A stretch of DNA of 10,182 nt from the NCBI RefSeq assembly GCF_003464085.1, contig NZ_QSDR01000057.1:1-10182 (forward strand). Direction: 5' to 3'. The notes below the pieces were generated by a model. That model was not told where the DNA came from. It made no database searches and saw only the letters and a program-made list of their open reading frames with translations. Within the stretch, counting starts at the first letter, position 1. Each line of letters begins with the position of its first letter. The DNA is from Clostridium sp. AM58-1XD. GTDB taxonomy: Bacteria > Bacillota > Clostridia > Lachnospirales > Lachnospiraceae. The translations under genes and the position numbers were made by a program. This document shows positions 1 to 7,598 of the stretch, piece by piece.

Positions 1-725
1 TCTCCGGCGGCTCCCGTGGCTCCTGTTGCTCCCGTGGCACCTCTGGCTCCTGCACTACCTGTGGCTCCGGCTGCACTACCTGTGGCTCCGGCTGCTCCGG
101 TTGCTCCCGTAGCTCCCGTGGCTCCTGTCGCTCCACTAGGTCCGGTCGGACCGGCCTCTCCGGCAAAGCCCTGGGGTCCGGTGGCTCCCGTAGCTCCGGT
201 TGGGCCCACAGCACCCTGAGAACCAGTCGGACCGGTTGGGCCTACATATCCCTGCGGGCCGATTAACCCGGTAGGACCGGTAATTCCCTGTATACCCTGT
301 GGGCCGGTTACTCCCTGTGGACCCTGTGGGCCCGTTATTCCACGGAGACCCTGTGGACCCGGTATACCCTGCGGGCCCTGTGGGCCCATTGGACCTGTCA
401 CACCTGCAACTCCCTGAGGTCCGGGAACTCCCTGTAATCCGGGAACTCCCTGGGGGCCTCTCGGACCGGTTGCTCCCGGAACCCCCTGCTGGCCCATTGG
501 CCCCTGTGGACCCGGACAGCCTCTCGGTCCCTGAGGTCCCTGCGGCCCTGGGCAGCCCCTTGGTCCCTGGGGTCCCTGCGGGCCTGGACAGCATGGAATC
601 GGCCGGCCGCAACAGCCATTTCCTCCCGGGCCTCCATGATTTCCACAACCCGGCCTATTTATAAACCCATTTTCTGACGGACAATTATCTCCGTTCGAAT
701 ATCCATTTGGATAATTCTGAAACAT
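1..725 (-). CDS. Collagen-like (Gly-X-Y) spore-surface-type protein, 3' end outside the window
   Basis: The frame is open from an ATG at 725 to the window edge (241 complete codons, no stop), so the C-terminus is missing. Residues 1-47 are Asn/Gly/Cys-rich and not collagenous. From Gly48 every third residue is Gly for 57 triplets. The first part is rich in GPQ/GPR/GVP, and the part from about residue 160 is rich in GPT/GAT, giving many Thr at the Y position, as in the glycosylated collagen-like region of exosporium proteins such as BclA. Cys46, Cys58 and Cys70 are exactly 12 residues apart. The triplet register is broken at residues 216-220 (G-S-A-A-G). AGGAGG at 735-740 lies 9 bases before the ATG. 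The gene is 93 bp downstream of the GH4 gene on the same strand, but has its own sigma-K-like promoter. No signal peptide or membrane segment is visible, which fits mother-cell assembly onto a spore. The spore-surface role is inferred; the collagen repeat is directly visible. Confidence 0.93.
   Translation of the reverse strand, partial: MFQNYPNGYSNGDNCPSENGFINRPGCGNHGGPGGNGCCGRPIPCCPGPQGPQGPRGCPGPQGPQGPRGCPGPQGPMGQQGVPGATGPRGPQGVPGLQGVPGPQGVAGVTGPMGPQGPQGIPGPQGLRGITGPQGPQGVTGPQGIQGITGPTGLIGPQGYVGPTGPTGSQGAVGPTGATGATGPQGFAGEAGPTGPSGATGATGATGATGAAGATGSAAGATGSAGARGATGATGATGAAG
51..92. repeat. Exact 21-bp tandem duplication inside the collagen coding region
   Basis: Bases 51-71 and 72-92 are identical. 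The unit is 7 codons, which keeps the reading frame but is not a multiple of the 3-residue collagen period. It therefore adds one residue and produces the G-S-A-A-G break at residues 216-220. Confidence 0.95.
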
Positions 726-757
726 AAACTTGTTCCTCCTGAAACCCTGTTTCTCTA

Positions 758-785
758 TATCATATGATTTTTGGTCAAGTTTTGT
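758..785 (-). promoter_or_regulatory. Sigma-K-type promoter of the collagen-like gene
   Basis: On the minus strand the -10 element reads CATATGATA (766-758), a full match to the sigma-K consensus CATANNNTA. The short -35 element AC (785-784) lies 17 bases upstream, within the usual 16-17. The expected start is near 751, giving a leader of about 26 bases with the AGGAGG site. A TTGACC is nearby but has no sigma-A -10 element at the right distance. Confidence 0.6.
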
Positions 786-818
786 GCCGTCAGCCGTGCA
801 TTTACCGGTTCAATTTTT

Positions 819-2186
<1,368 letters not shown>

Positions 2187-2194
2187 TTTTTCTT

Positions 2195-3796
2195 TTACAT
2201 TTTTTCCAGCTGCTTTATAATCGTCTCTTTTATCATCCCAACCGTCAGTCCGTAAATCACCTGTATGCTCTGGCTGTCAAGTTTAACAATTCCCATGCAG
2301 CCTGTTTTCTGCAGAATGCCTTCATCCACCAGCTTCATATCTTCCACCCGGACTCTAAGCCTGGACATGCAGTTGTCCACTTCGATGATGTTATCTTTTC
2401 CTCCCAGTCCCTTTATAATCATCTGTGCTTTCAGAATCTTGGGATTATTCCTGTCTTTTACGTCCGAGGTCTGCCCGATCTGCACATTGCTGATCTCTGC
2501 CGCAAACGCCATGGCTTCATCACTGTCTCCGCCCCGTCCCGGAGTCTTAATATTAAATTTTACGATTGCCCATCGGAAAAGCAGGTAACAGGCGATCCCT
2601 TCTATTATTCCGACCAGCAGCGTCAAATACCATCTTGATTCCGGTCTCAGCGGACCATAGAGAATGAATCCCAGAATACTGGAAGTCGTCCCGCCCAGCT
2701 GGCTTTTCAGCAGATACAGCAGCAGATAGCTCAGCCCATTCAACGCTGAGTACACAACATAGAGCAGCGGTGCCGTAAACAGAAATAAAAATTCAATCGG
2801 TTCGGAAATATTGGACATAAATGCGGTAAACGCGCCTGCAATCAAAAGCGGTTTAACAGAACTGCGCTTATCTTTATCTGCGCTTTGATACATAGCCAGC
2901 GCAATGGCCGGAAGGGCAAATACCATCATCGGAATCTGCGGACCTCGAAGGAATTTGACCATTTCTACGAGGCTCGCTCCCTGAGGAAGCCCCTCAATAA
3001 GATACTGGAAGTATGCTGGACGGCAGCCTTCAATCACCCCGGAAGCAAATGCATAAGTGCCTGAAACAGCCGTATCACGGATGACTGTATTCCATATCTG
3101 GTGAAGCCCCGTAGGAATCAGAAGCTTTTCCACCGTGGCATAGACAAACGGGCCGAAAATCCCCATATTTTTAACAACCTCAGCCAATGCTTCGATGCCT
3201 TTTGAGAGCCATACCCACAAATAGGGGAAAAACTGGCCGACAAATATGAAAATAATCGCATTTACAAAGGGCACTGTTCTGCTTCCCTGAAAAAACGCAA
3301 ATGCAGTTGGAAGTTTTACATGGCGGATTTTGGAATGAATCCATGCGGTCATGATTCCTACCAGCATTCCTCCAACCATTCCTGCATTCACCGTTTCTAT
3401 TCCGTATGTTGTAACAATCGTTTTTTCCGGATACATCTCCCTTACGCCCGGCACCTTTGTCAAAAGTATGCTCATTCCGGTAAGAAATGCCAGATATCCC
3501 AGAACGCCGGCAAATGCAGCATATTCTCTGTCACCGTCACATAACGTCGCCGCCAGCGTAATCGCATAGATCAGCGGAAGATTATTCATAACGATACTTC
3601 CCGCCGAATTAAAAAGGCCTGCAATATACTGTACCGGAGCGGCATTTAAAAACGGCAGCAGCTCCAGTATCTGCTGATTTGTAAAAAATGATGAAACTCC
3701 CATCACCAAAGAAGCGGCAGCAATTAATGCCATTGGCACCAGAAATGCCTTGGCCAGTTTCTGAAGTTTTAAAATAACCCCTTTGTTTTTTCCCAT
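2195..3796 (-). CDS. glvC: PTS alpha-glucoside transporter, EIICB component
   Basis: The 533-residue membrane protein is of the glucose/glucoside PTS family. The EIIC domain (about residues 1-420) has multiple hydrophobic segments and the conserved NISEPIEFLFLF sugar-binding motif. After a charged linker, EIIB occupies about residues 450-533, with the phosphorylated Cys476 in the motif DNCMSRLRV. It imports an alpha-glucoside and phosphorylates it at the 6 position, supplying the GH4 enzyme encoded next. Length and domain order match GlvC/MalP-type permeases. No EIIA domain is fused or encoded nearby, so phosphate must come from an EIIA elsewhere. The start is supported by GAAAGGGGA at about 3807-3815. 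The gene is divergent from the RpiR regulator and is the first gene of the two-gene operon. Maltose-type specificity is inferred mainly from its GH4 partner. Confidence 0.92.
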   Translation of the reverse strand: MGKNKGVILKLQKLAKAFLVPMALIAAASLVMGVSSFFTNQQILELLPFLNAAPVQYIAGLFNSAGSIVMNNLPLIYAITLAATLCDGDREYAAFAGVLGYLAFLTGMSILLTKVPGVREMYPEKTIVTTYGIETVNAGMVGGMLVGIMTAWIHSKIRHVKLPTAFAFFQGSRTVPFVNAIIFIFVGQFFPYLWVWLSKGIEALAEVVKNMGIFGPFVYATVEKLLIPTGLHQIWNTVIRDTAVSGTYAFASGVIEGCRPAYFQYLIEGLPQGASLVEMVKFLRGPQIPMMVFALPAIALAMYQSADKDKRSSVKPLLIAGAFTAFMSNISEPIEFLFLFTAPLLYVVYSALNGLSYLLLYLLKSQLGGTTSSILGFILYGPLRPESRWYLTLLVGIIEGIACYLLFRWAIVKFNIKTPGRGGDSDEAMAFAAEISNVQIGQTSDVKDRNNPKILKAQMIIKGLGGKDNIIEVDNCMSRLRVRVEDMKLVDEGILQKTGCMGIVKLDSQSIQVIYGLTVGMIKETIIKQLEKM

Positions 3797-3861
3797 CTTA
3801 TTTATTTCCCCTTTCCCATAATCCTGTAGCGGCTGCAGCCATACATTGCCTTCAAGTACTC

Positions 3862-3877
3862 TGATATTGGTATATCA
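3862..3877. promoter_or_regulatory. Operator candidate: palindrome over the glvC -10 region
   Basis: TGATATTGGTATATCA has perfect 6-base arms around a 4-base centre and overlaps the putative -10 element and start site of the PTS operon. Binding of a repressor here would block transcription. The link to the adjacent RpiR regulator is inferred. Confidence 0.4.
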
Positions 3878-3897
3878 TTTTTCAAATTGTTATTCAA
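3869..3897 (-). promoter_or_regulatory. Probable sigma-A promoter of the glvC-glvA operon
   Basis: On the minus strand TTGAAT (3897-3892) and TATACC (3874-3869) are separated by 17 bases. This would place the start near 3862 and leave a leader of about 65 bases. The -10 element lies within a perfect inverted repeat (3862-3877), which would allow direct repression. Confidence 0.5.
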
Positions 3898-3902
3898 TAT
3901 CT

Positions 3903-3964
3903 GAAATTGATTTAGAATTGTAGTTTAAATGTTTTAATATTTTTCATAACTTGAAATTTATTTC
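3903..3964. promoter_or_regulatory. Paired operator candidates GAAATTkATTTm in the divergent region
   Basis: Two related near-palindromes lie at 3903-3914 (GAAATTGATTTA) and 3953-3964 (GAAATTTATTTC), with centres 50 bp apart. The second has perfect GAAAT/ATTTC arms around two bases. RpiR-family regulators commonly bind AT-rich inverted repeats with TGAAA/TTTCA-like arms, so these are plausible sites for the neighbouring regulator. The AT-rich context raises the chance of coincidence. Confidence 0.4.
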
Positions 3965-3992
3965 TATATTTCTGTGCATACTGTACAAAAAT

Positions 3993-4021
3993 TTGCCTGC
4001 CGCGATAAAATCTGTTATGAT
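3993..4021 (+). promoter_or_regulatory. Probable sigma-A promoter of the RpiR regulator gene
   Basis: TTGCCT (3993-3998) and TATGAT (4016-4021) are separated by 17 bases. The expected start near 4028 leaves a leader of about 40 bases before the ATG at 4068. It lies downstream of the ATG at 3951, which argues against that upstream start. Confidence 0.6.
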
Positions 4022-4067
4022 ATTTACAGCTGATTATGTTACGAATTACGGAAAAGGGGTTGCCTAT

Positions 4068-4835
4068 ATGACATTAGAAGAGATGATTAATCAGAATCAC
4101 GGGAAACTGAATGAAAATGACAAGCTCGCATTGAGCTATATTATGAAAAATAAAAGCGAATGCCAGGGTCTGAGCATCAGCGAACTCTCCAAACGCTGCA
4201 TGATTTCAACAGCCTCCATAATCCGTCTGACTCAGAAGCTGGGCCTGTCCGGATACAGTGAGCTGAAATACGTCCTGCGCAGCCAGCTTTCTTTACTGGA
4301 ATCCCCATCTCTCGATACCTTTGATCTCCTGACAAAGGATCTTGATGCAACTGTAAAACTGATGAAATCGGTCAATTTCTCTCCATTCGTCAAGCTCATT
4401 GATAAGGCCGATCGAATCTTTGCATATGGAACCGGTTACTGCCAGCGCAATCTTATAAAAGAGTTTTCCGCCCGTATGGTTTCCTGTTCCAAAAACATCT
4501 TTTTGATCCCGGCCCGACACGAACTTGATAATCAAATTCCTTATCTGAAAGAGGGTGACCTGATTATTATTGCCTCTTACAGCGGCGAAATAGCCGATTA
4601 TTCCAAAAGTATTCATGCACTGAATCTTTTAAACATACCGATTATATCGGTGACAAGCTTTTCCAAAAACGAGCTGGCTGCCTTTACCCCCTATAATCTG
4701 TACTATCAGACCACCCCCCTGACTCCCGGAGAAACCATTCAGCGCGTCTCTTATCTGACTCTGAATCTGGTCCTTGAAACGCTATACCGGCGTTATCTTG
4801 AATATATAAGGAGCTGGCCTGCCGGCAAAGCATAA
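4068..4835 (+). CDS. RpiR-family transcriptional regulator with SIS domain (GlvR-like)
   Basis: Starting at the ATG at 4068 the product is 255 residues, the usual size for the family. A helix-turn-helix domain covers about residues 1-75 (recognition region near SISELSKRCMISTASIIRLTQKLG). A sugar-isomerase SIS fold follows at about residues 105-240, including FAYGTGYCQRNL and IIIASYSGEIADYSKS, which typically bind a phosphosugar effector. The frame extends upstream to an ATG at 3951, but those 39 residues are not family-like and would overlap the promoter. AAAAGGGG at about 4053-4060 supports the 4068 start. It is divergent from the PTS-GH4 operon, the standard arrangement for a local regulator, and likely senses the imported alpha-glucoside phosphate or a derived sugar phosphate. 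Whether it activates or represses cannot be read from the sequence; B. subtilis GlvR, of the same family, activates its operon. Confidence 0.9.
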   Translation: MTLEEMINQNHGKLNENDKLALSYIMKNKSECQGLSISELSKRCMISTASIIRLTQKLGLSGYSELKYVLRSQLSLLESPSLDTFDLLTKDLDATVKLMKSVNFSPFVKLIDKADRIFAYGTGYCQRNLIKEFSARMVSCSKNIFLIPARHELDNQIPYLKEGDLIIIASYSGEIADYSKSIHALNLLNIPIISVTSFSKNELAAFTPYNLYYQTTPLTPGETIQRVSYLTLNLVLETLYRRYLEYIRSWPAGKA

Positions 4836-4851
4836 TATTCCCATAATCAAG

Positions 4852-4894
4852 AAGGGTATTGCAATAAGGAAAAAATCCCGCCTGCAATACCCTT
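4852..4894. terminator. Bidirectional terminator hairpin between convergent genes
   Basis: AAGGGTATTGCA (4852-4863) and TGCAATACCCTT (4883-4894) form a perfect 12-bp stem with a 19-base loop. It lies midway between the regulator stop (4835) and the amidohydrolase stop (4920). The trailing T-tracts are short in both directions. Confidence 0.75.
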
Positions 4895-4919
4895 TGTTAT
4901 TGATTCATTCTGTTCCCAG

Positions 4920-5726
4920 TTAAATCCCATATATCCTGGATGCGCTTTTCCAAAACACATCCTCCCAATATTTTTCCGGTATGATCTCCTTTGTAAACTG
5001 AATATAATCTTCCAGATTTGCCAGCGGCCAGTCCGTACCGAACATGATTTTCCCGTAATTTCTCAAATATGAAATCCACGTCCGCAGCGCCTCGATGTAT
5101 CCTCTCTGTTCATTCAAAAATTCAGTTGTATCAATTTTTCCCTCCAGCAGACCGGAGATATCTGCCGCAACATTCTCATTTTTTCCGATTACAGCCGCAG
5201 CATCCATCAACCAAGGATTGCCGAAATGGCACATGACGAACGTGACTTGCGGATGATCGGCCGCCGTTTCATCGAGAGTCAGAGGATGGCTGTATTTTAA
5301 ATATGCATTGGAACCTGCAGTTTCACCCATATGTACAGCCACCGGTTTCCTGTACATTTGCGCCAGTTCATAAACAGGTTCGTAAATCTGATCCGATACG
5401 TAATAAGGGCTGTATCCCGGATACAGCTTGATCCCAACGCATCGCTCCCTCTGGAGGTGTTTTTCAATCAGGTCATACGCCTGTGTGAGGTTTCTTTCTG
5501 CCATATAGCTACTGTCCAGACCAATGCAGTATTTTAGAAACTCCGGGTATTGGTGCTCTTCCAGAGACAGTCCGTGGTTTCCCATAACAATGCCTCCTGC
5601 AATCCCCAAATTTTCATAAATTTCTTTTAAATGGCTTTCCGTATTCTCATGACCTGCCGCCTCTGCGATTTCATCAAAATATTCATACCCCGGGCAAAAG
5701 TGCAGGTGTGCATCGATAATTTTCAT
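4920..5726 (-). CDS. TIM-barrel amidohydrolase (Amidohydro_2-like), substrate unknown
   Basis: The 268-residue soluble protein has the metal-site pattern of the amidohydrolase superfamily. It shows His7-x-His9 in DAHLHF at the end of strand 1, Lys100 in GIKLYPGY, His132 in AVHMGE, His167 in CHFGNPW and Asp232 in GTDWP near the C-terminus. Members of this branch include zinc-dependent decarboxylases (gamma-resorcylate and ACMS type) and lactone or amide hydrolases, so the reaction cannot be named. The start at 5726 has a GGAG-type ribosome binding site (about 5737-5742). Only 32 bases separate it from the upstream hairpin at 5759-5801, leaving no room for its own promoter. It ends convergently with the RpiR regulator and is otherwise not clearly linked to the sugar locus. 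Confidence 0.85.
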   Translation of the reverse strand: MKIIDAHLHFCPGYEYFDEIAEAAGHENTESHLKEIYENLGIAGGIVMGNHGLSLEEHQYPEFLKYCIGLDSSYMAERNLTQAYDLIEKHLQRERCVGIKLYPGYSPYYVSDQIYEPVYELAQMYRKPVAVHMGETAGSNAYLKYSHPLTLDETAADHPQVTFVMCHFGNPWLMDAAAVIGKNENVAADISGLLEGKIDTTEFLNEQRGYIEALRTWISYLRNYGKIMFGTDWPLANLEDYIQFTKEIIPEKYWEDVFWKSASRIYGI

Positions 5727-5758
5727 GATCCGTCTTCTCCTTTTTCCGACAGAAACAG

Positions 5759-5801
5759 GAAAGTCCCGGGCCGCCTTCTCATATGGGCCGCCGGGACTTT
5801 C
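5759..5801 (-). terminator. Strong GC-rich hairpin after the 99-residue gene (terminator or attenuator)
   Basis: GAAAGTCCCGG (5759-5769) and CCGGGACTTTC (5791-5801) form a perfect 11-bp stem with a 21-base loop that can partly pair further. It begins 14 bases after the stop of the 99-residue gene. On the minus strand it is followed by a moderately T-rich CTGTTTCTGTC rather than a strong T-run, so partial read-through into the amidohydrolase gene is plausible. Confidence 0.65.
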
Positions 5802-5815
5802 TTCTATCTGTTCAA

Positions 5816-6115
5816 TCAGTCGCCTCCCGGGCCGTCACGCCTGTCTCTGGTATCCGTTACTTCCAGTTTTCCGCGTATCCCGTCCGGGTTCACATGTTTT
5901 TCATGAGCCGCCCCGCTGTATCTCTCAAAGGGCTTCGTATCATGCATGTCCGCGCGGTTCGTATATCTGTCTCTGTCATCATATCCGCGCCGTTTCTGTG
6001 CTATTTCTTCTTTTTCTATGGCCGCAACTTTAGGGTCATAGGTCAGATCAAAGGTATTGTATCCCGCCAGATCTTCCAGCGGAATGTCCTCATCACCGTA
6101 GTCGTAATCGATCAT
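5816..6115 (-). CDS. Small highly charged hypothetical protein
   Basis: I do not recognise this 99-residue product. It begins with an acidic, Tyr-rich segment (MIDYDYGDEDIPLEDLAGY), then a charged central helix-prone stretch (about residues 28-45, KVAAIEKEEIAQKRRGY), and ends in a basic and acidic Gly-rich tail (RDRRDGPGGD). It has no cysteine, no hydrophobic membrane segment and no signal peptide, and looks largely disordered. AAGGAGA at about 6124-6131 lies correctly before the ATG, and a strong hairpin follows the stop, so it has the surroundings of a real gene. It lies 149 bp downstream of the ferritin gene on the same strand; no clear promoter was found in that gap. It is separated from the amidohydrolase gene by the hairpin. 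Confidence 0.75.
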   Translation of the reverse strand: MIDYDYGDEDIPLEDLAGYNTFDLTYDPKVAAIEKEEIAQKRRGYDDRDRYTNRADMHDTKPFERYSGAAHEKHVNPDGIRGKLEVTDTRDRRDGPGGD

Positions 6116-6264
6116 ATGCCAATCTCCTTTCTTTTTCTGCCTTCAGATCAAAATGATCCTCATTGTTTAGTTTCCTCCGGAGAAAAAGAACTATACTGCC
6201 AAAGATTTCAAATCGTTCGACGTCTGTACAACCGGCCTGAACCGTGATATATCTTCTATGGATT

Positions 6265-6777
6265 CTACAGGACTAATGACGGCGCTGTGTATACTCTGGC
6301 AGCCAATTCATTATCCAGCATATAAAGGCTCTTTGCGTCATCCCCAAAAAGCTCCATTTTTTTAATCAGATCGGAAGCGTTCCGCTCCTCTTCCCCCTGC
6401 TCTTTTACAAACCAGTCGAGGAACTGCATGGTTCTGAAGTCCTTTACCGTATATGCAGCGTCATATATGGCATGAATCAGGCTCGTAACATATTTTTCAT
6501 GTTTCAGCCCTGCCCTCAGCGGATCCATTTTTTCTTTCAACTCGTCCTCTGGTTCATCAATCGCCTTCAGAGTGACCTTTTCATCATTATTCTGAAGATA
6601 CTGTATCATCAGCATGGCATGATCGCGTTCCTCCTGAGCCTGTACACGATACCAGTTTGCAAAACCCTTTAATCCTTCATCTTCATAGTAATTTGCAAAA
6701 TCCAGATAAAGATATGCTGAGTAAAATTCCTTATTTACCTGTTCATTTAATAATCCTGATACATTTTCATTTAACAT
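6265..6777 (-). CDS. ftnA: Non-haem ferritin (FtnA-type iron storage protein)
   Basis: The 170-residue four-helix protein stores iron as a ferric mineral inside a 24-subunit cytoplasmic shell. Ferroxidase residues fall at the same numbers as in E. coli FtnA: Glu17, Tyr24, Glu50 and His53 (QEERDH), Glu94 (KHEKY), Gln127 and Glu130 (KEQGEEE), plus the third-site acids Glu49, Glu126 and Glu129. The enzyme is therefore predicted to be active in Fe(II) oxidation. It has its own promoter and an AAAGGAG ribosome binding site 10 or so bases before the ATG. It lies after the terminator of the CotJ group, so is probably monocistronic or shared only with the small gene downstream. In an anaerobe it would limit free iron and peroxide damage. 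Confidence 0.96.
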   Translation of the reverse strand: MLNENVSGLLNEQVNKEFYSAYLYLDFANYYEDEGLKGFANWYRVQAQEERDHAMLMIQYLQNNDEKVTLKAIDEPEDELKEKMDPLRAGLKHEKYVTSLIHAIYDAAYTVKDFRTMQFLDWFVKEQGEEERNASDLIKKMELFGDDAKSLYMLDNELAARVYTAPSLVL

Positions 6778-6825
6778 GGTATTCCTCTCCTTTCATGTTC
6801 TGGCTCTTTCTCTCAGCCATATATT

Positions 6826-6854
6826 ATTATATCCTGTTCTGCACTAAAATACAA
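6826..6854 (-). promoter_or_regulatory. Sigma-A promoter of the ferritin gene
   Basis: On the minus strand TTGTAT (6854-6849) and a consensus TATAAT (6831-6826) are separated by 17 bases. The start would lie near 6819, about 42 bases before the ATG. Confidence 0.75.
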
Positions 6855-6892
6855 TTATGCAATTGCTGGCCATTTACGGAAATCAAACACTA

Positions 6893-6940
6893 AAAATACA
6901 GGCACTCAACCATAATCAGCCGGTCAAATGCCTGTATTTT
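6893..6940 (-). terminator. Intrinsic terminator after cotJC
   Basis: AAAATACAGGCA (6893-6904) and TGCCTGTATTTT (6929-6940) form a perfect 12-bp stem with a 24-base loop. On the minus strand the stem runs into TTTTTA, a usable U-tract. It sits 37 bases after the CotJC stop and just upstream of the ferritin promoter, isolating the two units. Confidence 0.8.
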
Positions 6941-6977
6941 ATAAAGAACTTCCTGCATTAGTGATTCATTCCATCAA

Positions 6978-7598
6978 TTATCTGCCGAAGGATTTCATCA
7001 TCTTCTTGTCAAATTCAGGGTTGAAATAGTAGAAATTATTAGAGTCAAGCTTGTCTTTCGTCTTTTCCAAAGCCTCCCCGAATCTCTGGAAATGAACGAT
7101 TTCCCTCGTTCGAAGGAATTTAAGCGGTTCTCTAACCTCAGGATCGGTAATCATGCGGAGCAGGTTGTCGTACACGGTTCTGGCTTTCTGCTCTGCGGCT
7201 AAATCTTCCGTCAGATCGGTTATGGCGTCACCCTTTGACTGGAATTCGATCGCTGTAAATGGCAGCCCGGCCGCTGCCTGAGGCCAAAGTGCAGTCGTAT
7301 GGTCCACATAATACGCGTCAAATCCTGCCGTCTTTGCTTCTTCGATCGTCAGGTTCTTCGTCAACTGGTATACCATCGCACAGATGATTTCCAGATGCGC
7401 CAGTTCTTCTGTTCCTATATCGGTCAGAAGTCCGCCTACTTCTTTAACCGGCATGGTATAACGCTGTGAAAGATAGCGCATGGAAGCAGATAATTCTCCG
7501 TCCGGTCCGCCGTACTGGCTTATGATAAGCTGGGCTGTTTTCGGACATGTTTTTGTAATTTTAACTGGAAACTGAAGTCTCTTTTCATAAGTCCACAT
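6978..7598 (-). CDS. cotJC: CotJC, manganese-catalase-family spore coat protein
   Basis: The 206-residue product is a ferritin-like four-helix protein of the Mn-catalase family (CotJC, B. subtilis about 189 residues). All five expected metal ligands are visible: Glu35 in GPDGELSASMRYLSQRYTMP, Glu65 and His68 in GTEELAHLE, Glu136 in LAAEQKAR, and His169 in TREIVHFQRFGEAL. It may therefore dismutate hydrogen peroxide in the spore coat, although activity of coat-located CotJC is less well established. Its ATG directly follows the TAA of the CotJA-CotJB gene with no spacer; AAGGAG lies inside the end of that gene, about 11 bases before the ATG. This arrangement implies translational coupling. In B. 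subtilis the cotJ operon is transcribed by sigma-E in the mother cell. Confidence 0.95.
   Translation of the reverse strand: MWTYEKRLQFPVKITKTCPKTAQLIISQYGGPDGELSASMRYLSQRYTMPVKEVGGLLTDIGTEELAHLEIICAMVYQLTKNLTIEEAKTAGFDAYYVDHTTALWPQAAAGLPFTAIEFQSKGDAITDLTEDLAAEQKARTVYDNLLRMITDPEVREPLKFLRTREIVHFQRFGEALEKTKDKLDSNNFYYFNPEFDKKMMKSFGR

Noticed and set aside
16..664. Long open frames on both strands in the Pro/Ala- or Gly-rich repeat region
   Set aside because: They are alternate frames of the collagen-like gene; the repeat composition removes stop codons from several frames. Only the minus-strand frame from 725 gives Gly-X-Y with a ribosome binding site and promoter.
6146..6175. Six-codon leader peptide (MRIILI) with its own GGAGG upstream of the 99-residue gene
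   Set aside because: Too short to judge, no attenuator structure follows, and chance occurrence is likely.
5816..6247. Plus-strand open frames overlapping the 99-residue gene
   Set aside because: They lack good ribosome binding sites and family-like sequence; the minus-strand gene has both a ribosome binding site and a following hairpin.
6817..6833. PerR- or Fur-like box over the ferritin -10 region
   Set aside because: One half resembles TATAAT of a PerR box, but this is the -10 hexamer itself and the other half-site matches poorly.
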